Shown here one piece after another: positions 52,887-63,195 of a stretch of DNA of 64,000 nt. Each line of letters opens with the position of its first letter. Positions within the stretch are counted from its first letter, which is position 1. This DNA comes from Glaciecola sp. HTCC2999. GTDB lineage: Bacteria > Pseudomonadota > Gammaproteobacteria > Enterobacterales > Alteromonadaceae. The position numbers were made by a program, and so were the translations under genes. The notes under the pieces were generated by a model that searched no databases, was not told the origin of the DNA, and worked only from the letters and a program-made list of their open reading frames with translations. The stretch spans positions 254,914 to 318,913 of the forward strand of contig NZ_DS989811.1 of assembly GCF_000155775.1 (NCBI RefSeq), in the 5' to 3' direction.

Positions 52887-54136
52887 TGGATGCGAATAGC
52901 TTTTATGCATCAGCTGAAAAAGTATTTGATCCGAGTATTCGTCGTAAGCCGGTGGTCGTGCTGACAAATAATGATGGTTGTATTTGTGCCATGTGTGATC
53001 GTGCCAAACAGACCGGAGTTAAAAAATTTGGCCCTTATCATGAAGTCAAAGACAAACTTGCTAAGTTTGGGTGTGTGATCCGCTCTTCTAATTATGAATT
53101 GTACGATGACTTATCCAGTAAAATGATGGATGTTGCCGCTCGTTTTGCCCCTGAGCAGCATGTGTATTCGATTGACGAGTGCTTTCTACGCTTTGACGGG
53201 TTCACACCTGACAATGGATGGGAGCCCTATGGTCAAGATATTCGTCGGGCGATATGGCGCGAGGTGCGTTTACCGGTTGGAGTGGGGATAGGTGCGACAC
53301 CGACATTAGCCAAAGCAGCTAGTCATGCAGGGAAACGATTAACTGGATTCACCCGAGGTATTGCTGTGATTGATACGCCTCAGCTACGCGAACAAGTATT
53401 ATCACAAATGGCGACTCAAGATGTCTGGGGTATTGGAAAGCGGATTGCAAAACGTTTAAGTATGATGGGGATTAATACGGCGTGGCAGCTGGCAAACTAT
53501 TCTCCAAAAGCGATGCGTAAACAGTTTTCAGTTGAAATCGAGCGGACGGTTCGCGAGTTAAATGGCGAAACCTGTTTAGCTTGGGATGATACTCGGGCGG
53601 CAAAAAAACAAATATTTTCTACGCGTGCGTTTGGTGAAAAAGTCACCGATTATATAAGCCTACGTCAGTCATTGTGTTTGCACGCAGAGCATGTCGGTGC
53701 TAAAGCTAGGCGTCAAGGGAGTGCTATCCATGCGATGCAGTTTTTTGCGCGTTCGAACCCGTTTCAGCCTGATCATTATTATCATAAGTCTCATGTCCAT
53801 CGATTTTCTGTACCGACAGCAGATACGACGCAACTGGTATTAGCTGCGACTCACGCGGCACAGCAAATATATCAACTTGGTGTGATTTTTCATAAATCAG
53901 GTGCTGGTGCGATTGAGTTAGTACAAAATGAATTTGTACAAACTGATTTATTTGAATATAGCCAAGATAAGCCTAAACTCATGGCATGTATGGATCATAT
54001 CAATCAAAAATATGGTACTCATACTGTAGGGTTGGCGGCTAAAGGCATTATGCCAAAATGGCGAATGCGGCGTGCTTATTTATCACCTCAGTTTACGACG
54101 CGCTGGTCTGATATACCCAAAATACGATGTGAATAA
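52874..54136 (+). CDS. umuC: UmuC, Y-family DNA polymerase V subunit
   Basis: UmuC is the catalytic subunit of the translesion polymerase V. The N-terminal palm motif FALVDANSFYASAE and the second acidic pair in YSIDECFL carry the metal-binding residues. GIGATPTLAKAASHAGK and the helix-hairpin-helix region (VWGIGKRIAKRL) follow, and the little-finger domain completes the 420 residues. The C-terminal family pattern (LMACMDHINQKYG, then KWRMRRAYLSPQFTTRW) is also present. It is coupled to umuD by a 13-base overlap and controlled by the SOS box at 52418. Confidence 0.95.
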   Translation: MFALVDANSFYASAEKVFDPSIRRKPVVVLTNNDGCICAMCDRAKQTGVKKFGPYHEVKDKLAKFGCVIRSSNYELYDDLSSKMMDVAARFAPEQHVYSIDECFLRFDGFTPDNGWEPYGQDIRRAIWREVRLPVGVGIGATPTLAKAASHAGKRLTGFTRGIAVIDTPQLREQVLSQMATQDVWGIGKRIAKRLSMMGINTAWQLANYSPKAMRKQFSVEIERTVRELNGETCLAWDDTRAAKKQIFSTRAFGEKVTDYISLRQSLCLHAEHVGAKARRQGSAIHAMQFFARSNPFQPDHYYHKSHVHRFSVPTADTTQLVLAATHAAQQIYQLGVIFHKSGAGAIELVQNEFVQTDLFEYSQDKPKLMACMDHINQKYGTHTVGLAAKGIMPKWRMRRAYLSPQFTTRWSDIPKIRCE

Positions 54137-54219
54137 CGTCAAATATAGTGCATAGACTATATCTTCTAGATTGATATAAATGCTAATGTCTTGGATATAA
54201 TAATTAAGAGTTGAACACC

Positions 54220-54819
54220 ATGCATAATAATCCAATAAAAGGTTTTATTTTTGATTTAGACGGTACATTAGTGACTAGTGATCTTAATTTTACCAAAATG
54301 AAAGAAAGGGTAGGTTGTCCTATCGCTGAAGATATCCTTGAATACATTAGCCATATCGAAGATGACCAAAAACGTATAGCAGCGGAAGCGGCTGTTGTTA
54401 ATATGGAAATAGAAGATGCATTGATCGCTAAATGGATCCCAGGAGCCCAACGTTTTATTGAGAAATTATATTTGCGCAACATACCCATGGCCATCGTGAC
54501 TCGGAATTGCAAAGCGGCCACGTCGATCAAAATAGACAATAATAGGATTCCAATTAAGTCGGTGATAACGCGTGAAGATGCACCGAGTAAACCGGATCCT
54601 ACGGCATTACAAATGATTGCCCAAGAATGGTGTATGGAACCTAGTAATATAGTATATGTGGGAGATTATATTTATGACATACAGGCAGCGAATCTAGCCA
54701 AAATGCGTGCTTGGTCATTTGGATTTGATGCTCAAGGTTATACGCATAACAAAGTTGATAGGTATTTTGACTGTTTTACCGAGCTATATAATATAGCGGA
54801 ACTCGTTGCACTAGAATAA
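54220..54819 (+). CDS. HAD family phosphatase
   Basis: This is a haloacid-dehalogenase-type hydrolase of 199 residues. Motif I FIFDLDGTL holds the nucleophile Asp, motif II is in MAIVTRN, motif III is the Lys in KPDPTAL, and motif IV is VGDYIYDIQAA. The helical cap lies between residues 20 and 85. The group resembles phosphoglycolate phosphatase-like enzymes, but the substrate cannot be told. ATG 54220 is preferred to an in-frame TTG at 54211. It stands alone, convergent with the GspE-type gene. Confidence 0.88.
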   Translation: MHNNPIKGFIFDLDGTLVTSDLNFTKMKERVGCPIAEDILEYISHIEDDQKRIAAEAAVVNMEIEDALIAKWIPGAQRFIEKLYLRNIPMAIVTRNCKAATSIKIDNNRIPIKSVITREDAPSKPDPTALQMIAQEWCMEPSNIVYVGDYIYDIQAANLAKMRAWSFGFDAQGYTHNKVDRYFDCFTELYNIAELVALE

Positions 54820-54861
54820 ATGCTTAACCAGCCTAGATAGTAATGATAATCTCCAAAATCA

Positions 54862-57120
54862 CTATTCTAAACCGCCTAAAATCTGAATTTGCTTGATATC
54901 TGTTATTCCGGACAATAGCTTTTTGATCCCATCTTGCATCAAAGTTCGCATACCATCATTAGCAGCTTGCCTAGCGAGTTTAGATACATTGGCGGATTTA
55001 TAAATGAGACTACGTAGCTCTGGGGTCATGGTTAATAGTTCATGTACAGCGGTTCTACCTTTATAGCCAATGTCATCACAGCATTCACAGCCTACTGCAT
55101 CATATACGATGATTTGATCTTGTAAATTAAGTTCAGCAATAATGCTGTCACCATATTGACGGTAAATAAACTCAATCTCTTGTGATGTCGCGTTATGAGG
55201 AATTTTACATTCTGGACATAAGGTACGAATAAGGCGCTGTGCCAAAATACCCACACATGCATCGGAAAAATTGACAGGGTCAATCCCTAAATCTAATAAC
55301 CTAGTGATAGTTTCAGGAGCTGAATTGGTGTGTAGTGTTGATAATACCAAGTGACCAGTGAGAGAGGCTTCAATAGCCACATGTGCAGTTTCTTTATCTC
55401 GCATTTCACCAATAAGAATAATATCAGGATCAGCACGTAAAAATGCACGTAAGGTACTGGCGAAGGTCACGCCGATTTTTGGATTAACTTGGACTTGTTG
55501 CAAACCAGATTGCGTGATCTCAACAGGATCTTCTGCCGTCCAGATTTTTTTATCACGGGTATTTAAGTGTCCTAATGTGGCATGGAGCATGGTCGTTTTA
55601 CCAGAACCAGTAGGACCTACAACAAGCATAATACCATGAGGTTTACAGACCGCTCTCTTAAGCATAGATAGGTTTTGTTCAGACAAATTCATTTTGTGTA
55701 TAGGTAAAGCTCCACCGTTCGTTAACATTCGCATGACGACACCTTCACCTGCTACCGTTGGGATTGTTGCAACACGGACTTCAAAAAGCTGATCAGATAT
55801 TTTAAACGTGAGTTTGCCGTCTTGAGGTATCCGTTTTTCAGCGATATCAAGGTTTGCCATGATTTTAATGCGAGCAATAACCGCATTATGATGTGAAGCT
55901 GGGATGTTATTTAAATCACGACAAATACCATCGACACGCATTCGAACATGAGTGGCGGCAGATTTATCCGGATCAATATGAATATCTGATGCGTTAAGAC
56001 GTTTAGCTTCATGTAAGATCCTAGATACTAGACGTACCACCGCTGGCGTATCATCGGAGAGGGTTTCTAGATCTTCATCTACAGTATTAGTGCTGGTACT
56101 AATTTCATCTAGGATATCTGACATATCACCTAGACCAAACATACCAGCAGGTTCGCCTAAAAATTGTAAAATATGGGTAGGGAAGCCAACTGCAATGCAA
56201 CAAGACTCAATACACAAAGCGCGTTCAATTTCCCTGATAAGTGTCATATTGTTCGGTTGAGCCATCAAAATAATAGGTTTGTCATCATTTGCAGCAATAA
56301 TCGCAACATGATTACGCTTCAAGTAAGAAACATTTAAATGATGAGCTGTGGAATAGACATGATAATGTTCAGAGTCATAACTGATATAGGGGAGTTGGTA
56401 GTACACTGAAAGTGAAATACCGATAATGTTATGGCTTATACCATGTTCGCTGACCAGTCTTGGGAGCAGAAAGGTAATATCATCATTGAGATAATTATCG
56501 ATATCTAAAGACTCTAAGGCCTTTTCTGTGATGAGACCATGATGAATTAATGTATCAAGTGGCCGCTTTGTACCGCCAAGATCATATCCAAAAGTGTGAC
56601 CTAATAATTCAGCAACATCTTCACCAAGAGAGATATCATAAGTAAAATTATCAATTGTATTAATTAACTGTAAGACGCCTACTAGTGTGTCTTGTTGGAG
56701 TATGGGAATACATAATATATTACGGGTCATCTCAGTACATTGTTGATCAAATTGATCGTTAAACCTAAGGTAAGGATTTATCGCACTTAGTACTTTTTCA
56801 TCATAAGGATCTGAGACAATCAGCGGATGTTGAGATAAAGCGACATAGCCTGCAATTGAGGCTGGTGAAATAGGTAGATGTATATGAGGGGCAAATGATG
56901 TTGAATTAAAATGCAACGTCAAAGATTGTTGTTGTTTACGATATTGGAAAATATAGACACGCTCAACATTGAAAATGCTAATTAGGATTGCTTCCAATTC
57001 AGTAAAAGCAGCAGATAACGTATCATGCCTATCCAACACTAATCGCACTTTGTGTAAAGGGGCAGGAATATGATGAGCGAAGGGACTAAAGATATGAGAA
57101 GAAATAACAATCACCTGCAA
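54862..57120 (-). CDS. GspE/PilB-type ATPase with N-terminal GAF domain
   Basis: The protein of 752 residues joins a GAF domain (about 30-180; CIPILQQDTLVGVLQLIN) to a middle region resembling the MshEN/GspE N-terminal domain (185-330) and a C-terminal secretion ATPase (365-750). The ATPase has Walker A GPTGSGKTTMLHATL, the Asp box, Walker B LRADPDIILIGEMRD and the four-Cys zinc finger (CPEC and CECC). It could power a type IV pilus or type II system, but no pilus genes are nearby. The GAF domain suggests control by a small ligand. It ends the block before the S10 operon. Confidence 0.88.
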   Translation of the reverse strand: MQVIVISSHIFSPFAHHIPAPLHKVRLVLDRHDTLSAAFTELEAILISIFNVERVYIFQYRKQQQSLTLHFNSTSFAPHIHLPISPASIAGYVALSQHPLIVSDPYDEKVLSAINPYLRFNDQFDQQCTEMTRNILCIPILQQDTLVGVLQLINTIDNFTYDISLGEDVAELLGHTFGYDLGGTKRPLDTLIHHGLITEKALESLDIDNYLNDDITFLLPRLVSEHGISHNIIGISLSVYYQLPYISYDSEHYHVYSTAHHLNVSYLKRNHVAIIAANDDKPIILMAQPNNMTLIREIERALCIESCCIAVGFPTHILQFLGEPAGMFGLGDMSDILDEISTSTNTVDEDLETLSDDTPAVVRLVSRILHEAKRLNASDIHIDPDKSAATHVRMRVDGICRDLNNIPASHHNAVIARIKIMANLDIAEKRIPQDGKLTFKISDQLFEVRVATIPTVAGEGVVMRMLTNGGALPIHKMNLSEQNLSMLKRAVCKPHGIMLVVGPTGSGKTTMLHATLGHLNTRDKKIWTAEDPVEITQSGLQQVQVNPKIGVTFASTLRAFLRADPDIILIGEMRDKETAHVAIEASLTGHLVLSTLHTNSAPETITRLLDLGIDPVNFSDACVGILAQRLIRTLCPECKIPHNATSQEIEFIYRQYGDSIIAELNLQDQIIVYDAVGCECCDDIGYKGRTAVHELLTMTPELRSLIYKSANVSKLARQAANDGMRTLMQDGIKKLLSGITDIKQIQILGGLE

Positions 57121-57186
57121 TAAAAGAGATTATAGACCTATTTAGTTAAAATATAGATGAATAAAAATAAAAGACCTAACAATAAC

Positions 57187-57214
57187 TTGCAATCTGTACT
57201 CCAAAGTGTATAAT
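57187..57214 (+). promoter_or_regulatory. Sigma-70 promoter of the S10 operon
   Basis: TTGCAA (57187-57192) and TATAAT (57209-57214) are separated by 16 bases. The GC-rich discriminator TCGCGCCC follows, as in growth-rate-controlled promoters of the translation machinery. Confidence 0.85.
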
Positions 57215-57221
57215 TCGCGCC

Positions 57222-57744
<523 letters not shown>

Positions 57745-57762
57745 CAAGAGAGGGTTTTAACA

Positions 57763-58401
57763 ATGGCGATTGGTCTAGTCGGTCGTAAAGTAGGTATGAC
57801 TCGCATCTTCACTGAAGATGGTGTGTCAATTCCTGTGACCGTTATCGAAGCGACCCCAAACCGCGTTACTCAGTTACGTACTGAGGAAACTGACGGTTAT
57901 CGTGCACTACAAGTTACTGCTGGCACTAAAAAAGCCAACCGAGTAAACAAAGCTGAAGCAGGTCATTTTGCTAAAGCTGGCGTTGAAGCGGGCAGTGGTT
58001 TGTGGGAATTCCGCCTTGACGATAGTGAAGGTGAGAACATTGAAGTCGGCAGTGAAATCACTGTTGAGTTATTCAATGACACAAATAAAGTTGACGTAGT
58101 GGGTACCTCTAAAGGTAAAGGTTTCCAAGGTGCTATTAAGCGCTGGAACTTTAGTTCACAACGTATGACTCACGGTAACTCATTATCACACCGTGCACCT
58201 GGTTCAATTGGTCAAAACCAATCACCAGGTAAAGTATTTAAAGGTAAGAAGATGGCAGGCCAATTAGGCAACAAACGTGTCACAACTATCTCTTTAGAAC
58301 TAGTACGTGTTGATGTTGAGAACAACCTTTTATTAATTAAAGGTGCCGTACCTGGCGCAACTGGCAGCGATGTTATCGTTCGTCCAGCTGTTAAAGCGTA
58401 A
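57763..58401 (+). CDS. rplC: 50S ribosomal protein L3
   Basis: L3 is an early-assembly 23S rRNA-binding protein near the peptidyl transferase centre. The protein of 212 residues opens [16 protein letters not shown], and carries the loop [14 protein letters not shown] and the methylated-Gln region [15 protein letters not shown]. It follows rpsJ after 18 bases and precedes rplD. Confidence 0.98.
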   Translation: MAIGLVGRKVGMTRIFTEDGVSIPVTVIEATPNRVTQLRTEETDGYRALQVTAGTKKANRVNKAEAGHFAKAGVEAGSGLWEFRLDDSEGENIEVGSEITVELFNDTNKVDVVGTSKGKGFQGAIKRWNFSSQRMTHGNSLSHRAPGSIGQNQSPGKVFKGKKMAGQLGNKRVTTISLELVRVDVENNLLLIKGAVPGATGSDVIVRPAVKA

Positions 58402-58418
58402 GCTTGGGGAGTAAACTG

Positions 58419-59024
58419 ATGGAATTAACATTAAAAGACGCAAATAGCGCTCTTGAAGTATCAGATGCGACCTTCGGACGTGAATTCAACGAAGCACTTG
58501 TACACCAAGTCGTAGTTGCATTCGGTGCCGGCGCTCGTCAAGGTACAAAAGCACAAAAGACTCGTTCTGAAGTACGTGGTGGTGGTAAGAAGCCATGGCG
58601 TCAAAAAGGAACAGGCCGTGCGCGTGCTGGTACTATCCGTAGCCCAATCTGGGTTGGTGGTGGTCGTGCATTTGCTGCGAAGCCTCGTGACTTTGATCAG
58701 AAAGTAAATAAAAAGATGTACCGCGGCGCAATCCGTAGCATCTTATCAGAATTAGTTCGTCAAGAACGTTTAATCGTCGTTGAAAAATTTGGTGTGGAAG
58801 CGCCGAAGACTAAAGAATTATTAAATGCATTAAGCACTTATGATTTAAACGATGTGTTAATTGTGACTCCTGAAGTCGACGAGAACTTATTCTTAGCGTC
58901 ACGTAACTTATATAAAGTTGACGTACGCGATGTACAAGGTATTGACCCAGTAAGCTTGATTGCATTTGAAAAAGTGTTAATTACTGCAGACGCTGTGAAA
59001 CAACTTGAGGAGGCATTAGCATGA
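58419..59024 (+). CDS. rplD: 50S ribosomal protein L4
   Basis: L4 lines the peptide exit tunnel and, in enteric bacteria, represses this operon. The long loop has [23 protein letters not shown] 58419 gives 201 residues, the same length as in E. coli, and GGGGAG lies just upstream; the in-frame extension to 58404 is not needed. The stop overlaps rplW by 4 bases. Confidence 0.97.
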   Translation: MELTLKDANSALEVSDATFGREFNEALVHQVVVAFGAGARQGTKAQKTRSEVRGGGKKPWRQKGTGRARAGTIRSPIWVGGGRAFAAKPRDFDQKVNKKMYRGAIRSILSELVRQERLIVVEKFGVEAPKTKELLNALSTYDLNDVLIVTPEVDENLFLASRNLYKVDVRDVQGIDPVSLIAFEKVLITADAVKQLEEALA

Positions 59025-59320
59025 ACGAAGAACGTTTATTAAAAGTGCTTTTAGCACCTCACGTTTCAGAGAAGTCTACATTAGCGGCTGAGACGAACAA
59101 TACGGTTGTATTTAAAGTAGTAAAAGACGCGAATAAAGCAGAAATTAAAGCTGCTGTAGAGAAACTTTTCGAAGTAGAAGTTAACTCTGTTCGTACTGTG
59201 AATTGTAAGGGTAAAACCAAGCGTCACGGTCAGTCTTTCGGCAAACGCAGTGACTGGAAAAAAGCATATGTTGTGCTTAAAGAAGGTCAAGACATCGACT
59301 TCGTCGGTGCAGGCGAGTAA
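59021..59320 (+). CDS. rplW: 50S ribosomal protein L23
   Basis: L23 lies at the exit-tunnel mouth and docks trigger factor and SRP. The protein of 99 residues has [12 protein letters not shown] near the start and [18 protein letters not shown] in the extended loop. It overlaps rplD by 4 bases, and rplB follows after 14 bases. Confidence 0.98.
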   Translation: MNEERLLKVLLAPHVSEKSTLAAETNNTVVFKVVKDANKAEIKAAVEKLFEVEVNSVRTVNCKGKTKRHGQSFGKRSDWKKAYVVLKEGQDIDFVGAGE

Positions 59321-59334
59321 GAAGGGGATTAGAA

Positions 59335-60159
59335 ATGCCATTATTGAAAGCTAAGCCAACTTCTGCCGGTCGTCGTCACGTTGTCCAGGTTGTTAATCCT
59401 GATTTGCATAAAGGCGCGCCACATGCACCTTTACTTGATAAAAAGAGCAAGTCTGGTGGTCGTAACAACAATGGTCGTATTACGGTACGTCACATCGGTG
59501 GTGGTCATAAGCAACACTATCGTATCGTTGACTTTAAACGTAATAAAGACGGTGTTCCAGCCAAAGTCGAGCGTCTAGAATATGATCCAAACCGTTCTGC
59601 AAATATCGCATTAGTGCTATATGCAGATGGTGAGCGTCGCTACATTTTAGCTCCTAAGGGACTAAAAGCAGGTGATGCAATTCAATCTGGAGCTGATGCA
59701 CCTATTAAATCAGGAAATACATTACCAATGCGTAATATTCCTGTAGGTACAACAGTTCATGCCATCGAAATGAAGCCAGGCAAAGGTGCACAAATTGCAC
59801 GTTCTGCTGGTGCTTATGCGCAAATGCTTGCGCGTGATGGAGCTTATGTGACTCTACGTCTTCGCTCTGGTGAAGTTCGTAAAGTATTAGCTGATTGCCG
59901 TGCCACTATTGGTGAAATCGGTAATGCTGAACACATGCTTCGTTCATTGGGTAAAGCGGGTGCAACTCGCTGGCGCGGTGTGCGCCCAACTGTTCGTGGT
60001 GTTGCCATGAACCCAGTTGATCACCCACATGGTGGTGGTGAAGGTCGTACCTCTGGTGGCCGTCATCCAGTATCGCCTTGGGGCGTTCCTACCAAAGGTA
60101 AGAAAACCCGAAGTAATAAGCGTACCGATAAACTTATCGTACGTCGTCGAAATAAATAA
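59335..60159 (+). CDS. rplB: 50S ribosomal protein L2
   Basis: L2 is a large-subunit core protein needed for subunit joining. The protein of 274 residues has [19 protein letters not shown] and the catalytic-site-proximal [15 protein letters not shown], ending [17 protein letters not shown] stands before its ATG. Confidence 0.98.
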   Translation: MPLLKAKPTSAGRRHVVQVVNPDLHKGAPHAPLLDKKSKSGGRNNNGRITVRHIGGGHKQHYRIVDFKRNKDGVPAKVERLEYDPNRSANIALVLYADGERRYILAPKGLKAGDAIQSGADAPIKSGNTLPMRNIPVGTTVHAIEMKPGKGAQIARSAGAYAQMLARDGAYVTLRLRSGEVRKVLADCRATIGEIGNAEHMLRSLGKAGATRWRGVRPTVRGVAMNPVDHPHGGGEGRTSGGRHPVSPWGVPTKGKKTRSNKRTDKLIVRRRNK

Positions 60160-60174
60160 CAGCGAGGATTCACC

Positions 60175-60450
60175 ATGCCACGTTCTCTCAAGAAGGGTCC
60201 TTTCATTGACCTACACTTGCTGAAGAAGGTAGAAGCTGCAGTGGAAAAGAGCGACAAAAAACCAATTAAGACTTGGTCTCGTCGTTCTATGATCATCCCA
60301 GATATGATTGGGTTGACCATTGCGGTCCATAACGGTCGCCAGCATGTACCTGTGTTCGTCTCTGACGAAATGGTCGGCCATAAGTTGGGCGAATTTGCGC
60401 CAACGCGTACTTATCGCGGCCATGTCGCTGATAAGAAAGCCAAACGATAA
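60175..60450 (+). CDS. rpsS: 30S ribosomal protein S19
   Basis: S19 contacts 16S rRNA in the head of the small subunit. The protein of 91 residues starts [20 protein letters not shown] and has the conserved [20 protein letters not shown] and [10 protein letters not shown]. Confidence 0.98.
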   Translation: MPRSLKKGPFIDLHLLKKVEAAVEKSDKKPIKTWSRRSMIIPDMIGLTIAVHNGRQHVPVFVSDEMVGHKLGEFAPTRTYRGHVADKKAKR

Positions 60451-60462
60451 TAGGAGATTAAA

Positions 60463-60795
60463 ATGGAAGCATTAGCTAAACACCGTTTTGCTCGTACATC
60501 GGCTCAAAAGGCACGCTTGGTAGCAGATCAAATTCGCGGTTTACACGTCGAAAAAGCGTTAGAAGTTTTAACTTACAGCAACAAAAAAGCTGCTGATTTA
60601 GTTAAAAAAGTGTTGGAGTCGGCTATTGCCAACGCCGAACACAATGATGGCGCTGACATTGACGAGTTAAAAGTTGCGAAAATCTTCGTTGACGAAGGTC
60701 CAACTATGAAGCGTATCAAGACACGAGCTAAAGGTCGTGCCGATCGTATTTTTAAGCGTAGCAGTCACATCACTGTGGTTGTGGCGGATAACTAG
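60463..60795 (+). CDS. rplV: 50S ribosomal protein L22
   Basis: L22 reaches into the exit tunnel beside L4. The protein of 110 residues has [18 protein letters not shown] at the N-terminus and [20 protein letters not shown] in the beta-hairpin that lines the tunnel. AGGAG precedes its ATG, and rpsC follows after 9 bases. Confidence 0.98.
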   Translation: MEALAKHRFARTSAQKARLVADQIRGLHVEKALEVLTYSNKKAADLVKKVLESAIANAEHNDGADIDELKVAKIFVDEGPTMKRIKTRAKGRADRIFKRSSHITVVVADN

Positions 60796-60804
60796 GAGTA
60801 GATT

Positions 60805-61509
60805 ATGGGACAGAAAGTTCATCCTACCGGAATACGCCTGGGTATCAGCAAACCATGGACATCAACCTGGTACGCTAATACAGCAGACTATGCCGATAAT
60901 TTGTTTAATGACCATCAGGTCCGTCAATATTTGACTAAACAATTAAAGAGCGCGTCACTTTCTAAAATTGTTATCGAACGCCCTGCAAAGAGCATCAAAG
61001 TAACAATCCACACAGCCCGTCCAGGCGTTGTGATTGGTAAGAAAGGTGAAGACGTAGAGAAGCTTCGCAATCACGTATCTAAGTTAGCCGGTGTGCCAGC
61101 TCAGATCAATATTGCTGAAGTACGTAAACCCGAGCTAGACGGTCAGTTAGTTGCTGACAGCATTTCTAGCCAGCTTGAACGCCGTGTTATGTTCCGCCGT
61201 GCTATGAAGCGCGCAGTACAAAACGCCATGCGATTAGGCGCAAAGGGTATCAAAGTAGAAGTTAGCGGTCGTTTAGGCGGCGCTGAAATTGCTCGTTCAG
61301 AGTGGTATCGTGAAGGTCGTGTACCATTACACACTTTCCGTGCTGACATTGATTATGCAACATCAGAAGCGAACACTACTTACGGTATCATTGGCGTTAA
61401 AGTATGGATCTTCAAAGGTGAAGTATTAGGTGGATTACCACTTACTCAAGAGCAGCCAGCTGCTCCAGCACCTAAGAAGAAAGGCCGCAACGCTAAGCGA
61501 GAGGGCTAA
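60805..61509 (+). CDS. rpsC: 30S ribosomal protein S3
   Basis: S3 is a small-subunit protein at the mRNA entry channel. The KH domain holds the [11 protein letters not shown] loop, and [17 protein letters not shown] opens the protein. The 234 residues end in a Lys/Arg-rich tail ([12 protein letters not shown]). It lies 2 bases from rplP. Confidence 0.98.
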   Translation: MGQKVHPTGIRLGISKPWTSTWYANTADYADNLFNDHQVRQYLTKQLKSASLSKIVIERPAKSIKVTIHTARPGVVIGKKGEDVEKLRNHVSKLAGVPAQINIAEVRKPELDGQLVADSISSQLERRVMFRRAMKRAVQNAMRLGAKGIKVEVSGRLGGAEIARSEWYREGRVPLHTFRADIDYATSEANTTYGIIGVKVWIFKGEVLGGLPLTQEQPAAPAPKKKGRNAKREG

Positions 61510-61511
61510 TC

Positions 61512-61925
61512 ATGTTACAACCAAAGCGTACGAAATTTCGTAAGATGCATAAAGGCCGTAACCGTGGTCTTGCTATTGCTGGTAGCAAAGTAAGCTTCGG
61601 TACTTTTGGTCTTAAATCTGTCGGTCGTGGTCGTATGACTGCACGTCAGATTGAAGCAGCTCGTCGTGCTATGACTCGTCACGTTAAACGTCAAGGTAAA
61701 ATTTGGATTCGAGTTTTTCCTGACAAGCCAATTACTGAGAAGCCTCTTGAAGTGCGTCAAGGTAAAGGTAAAGGTAACGTTGAGTACTGGGTATGCCAAA
61801 TTCAACCGGGTCGTGTGTTATATGAAATGGAAGGTGTTCCAGAAGCATTAGCACGTGAAGCGTTTGCATTAGCAGCGGCAAAACTGCCATTTAAAACAAC
61901 CTTTGTAACTCGAACGGTGATGTAA
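61512..61925 (+). CDS. rplP: 50S ribosomal protein L16
   Basis: L16 binds near the A-site tRNA and is needed for late large-subunit assembly. The protein of 137 residues has [12 protein letters not shown], the conserved [20 protein letters not shown] and [13 protein letters not shown]. It overlaps rpmC by one base. Confidence 0.98.
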   Translation: MLQPKRTKFRKMHKGRNRGLAIAGSKVSFGTFGLKSVGRGRMTARQIEAARRAMTRHVKRQGKIWIRVFPDKPITEKPLEVRQGKGKGNVEYWVCQIQPGRVLYEMEGVPEALAREAFALAAAKLPFKTTFVTRTVM

Positions 61926-62116
61926 TGAATGCGACTGAACTAAAAGCAAAAAGCGTAGCTGAATTAAACGAAGAATTATTAAATCTTCTTCGCGAACAGT
62001 TCAACTTACGCATGCAATATTCTACTGGACAGCTTGAAAAAACTGACCAACTAAGAAAAGTGCGTCGTAGCATCGCGCGTGTTAAAACCATTTTGACCCA
62101 AAAGGCTGGTGAATAA
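61925..62116 (+). CDS. rpmC: 50S ribosomal protein L29
   Basis: L29 is a two-helix protein near the exit tunnel. Its 63 residues contain [15 protein letters not shown] and [14 protein letters not shown]. Both its start and its stop share one base with the neighbouring genes. Confidence 0.97.
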   Translation: MNATELKAKSVAELNEELLNLLREQFNLRMQYSTGQLEKTDQLRKVRRSIARVKTILTQKAGE

Positions 62117-62367
62117 TGACTGAACAAACTATTCGTACAGTACAAGGTCGTGTGGTCAGCAACAAGATGGATAAAACCATTACTGTTGCAGTTGAGCGTA
62201 AAGTGAAGCACCCTATCTATGGGAAATTCATTAAACGTACAACTAAACTACACGCACATGACGAAGCTAACGTGTGTAATGAAGGCGATTTCGTGTCAAT
62301 CACAGAATGTCGTCCTCTTTCTAAGTCCAAAAACTGGATGTTAGTTGACGTAATTACTAAAGCGTAA
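62116..62367 (+). CDS. rpsQ: 30S ribosomal protein S17
   Basis: S17 is a primary 16S rRNA-binding protein. The 83 residues show [18 protein letters not shown], the conserved [14 protein letters not shown] and [11 protein letters not shown]. It is the last gene of the S10 operon. The spc operon (rplN onward), which usually follows in gammaproteobacteria, is absent here. Confidence 0.98.
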   Translation: MTEQTIRTVQGRVVSNKMDKTITVAVERKVKHPIYGKFIKRTTKLHAHDEANVCNEGDFVSITECRPLSKSKNWMLVDVITKA

Positions 62368-62394
62368 TCTACGCCTTAGACATTGCAAATGAAT

Positions 62395-62427
62395 AAAAGC
62401 CGTTGTGCCTAGCACAACGGCTTTTTT
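62395..62427 (+). terminator. Intrinsic terminator of the S10 operon
   Basis: AAAAGCCGTTGTGC (62395-62408) pairs with GCACAACGGCTTTT (62412-62425) around CTA, followed by more T residues. Confidence 0.92.
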
Positions 62428-62457
62428 GTATGGCTAGATTTAATGTTTATTTAAGAT

Positions 62458-62485
62458 AAAAAAAACTCAGCTTATGAGCTGAGTT
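62458..62485 (-). terminator. Intrinsic terminator of the convergent minus-strand gene
   Basis: On the minus strand AACTCAGCT and AGCTGAGTT form a stem around CATA, followed by eight T residues. It lies 49 bases beyond the stop of the gene at 62534. Confidence 0.85.
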
Positions 62486-62533
62486 CTAACACTTATGCAT
62501 GTAGGGTACACAAGTTTATGTCATTGATTCTTT

Positions 62534-62995
62534 TTAAATCATGTAACTAGAACCATCAGGGGCAGTAAATTCTCGCTGTGTTGCAAGTTCTACTTGTATA
62601 TCTTGAATACCAGCACAATGAGTTTGGCCACGAGTACCATTTCGATTAAATTGTATTTCAACATGTAAATCGTTCTCTTTTAATATAATTGATTCTGGTG
62701 TTTCTTTATGACCAGATAGGGCAACAAATTGCTTTGGATGTTTAAAACCACAATGTGACCCATCTTTAAAAAACGCCATAACATGACGGAAATAAACTAT
62801 ATATTGTTTAACATCTGCATGAGAACCGTTATCTAATGGGAAGCGTTCATCCAGCATTTGTGTGACCAACTGTGGGTTTACCATTAATTGGTAAGCACTT
62901 TGCCAGCGTATATTTCCAATAGTTGTAAAATGACCAATATTAGCAATTTGTGCAGGTGTTTGAGTTTGTTGTAAGTTGAATGCTGGCATGTTCAT
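62534..62995 (-). CDS. Hypothetical protein, 153 aa
   Basis: The family is not recognised. The protein is soluble, with no signal peptide or membrane helix, and is rich in His, Gln and aromatic residues. Visible stretches are SAYQLMVNPQLVTQMLDERF, KQYIVYFRHVMAFFKDGSHC and HVEIQFNRNGTRGQTHCAGI. The start ATG is preceded by AGGAGAAAC, a good ribosome binding site, and a terminator follows, so it is a complete single-gene unit. It is divergent from the HTH regulator at 63196, with overlapping palindromes between them, so it may be a target of that regulator. Confidence 0.75.
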   Translation of the reverse strand: MNMPAFNLQQTQTPAQIANIGHFTTIGNIRWQSAYQLMVNPQLVTQMLDERFPLDNGSHADVKQYIVYFRHVMAFFKDGSHCGFKHPKQFVALSGHKETPESIILKENDLHVEIQFNRNGTRGQTHCAGIQDIQVELATQREFTAPDGSSYMI

Positions 62996-63133
62996 AGTGT
63001 TTCTCCTGATGAAATATCATCATTGTGTAAAATAAGTGTTTAAATTCGGTGCACGATGTGACTAGTTAAAAAGTCATTGTCGCCGCTTGATTTAAATAAT
63101 AGAATAAAAATTCAGATAATTTCACAATAAAAA

Positions 63134-63154
63134 TTACACAGTGTAAATTTTACA
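63134..63154. promoter_or_regulatory. Two overlapping palindromes between divergent genes
   Basis: TTACACAGTGTAA (63134-63146) and TGTAAATTTTACA (63142-63154) are both perfect 13-bp palindromes and overlap by five bases. They lie 42 bases before the HTH gene and may be its autoregulatory operator. A half-site, TGTGTAAAATAA, is at 63024. Confidence 0.55.
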
Positions 63155-63195
63155 AAAACAACGAATGTCGAAAAATATTTCAAAAGGTATGCAAT

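Noticed and set aside
54143-54162. ATATAGT/ACTATAT hairpin as umuC terminator
   Set aside because: The stem is only seven AT-rich pairs and no T-run follows, so it was not listed as a terminator.
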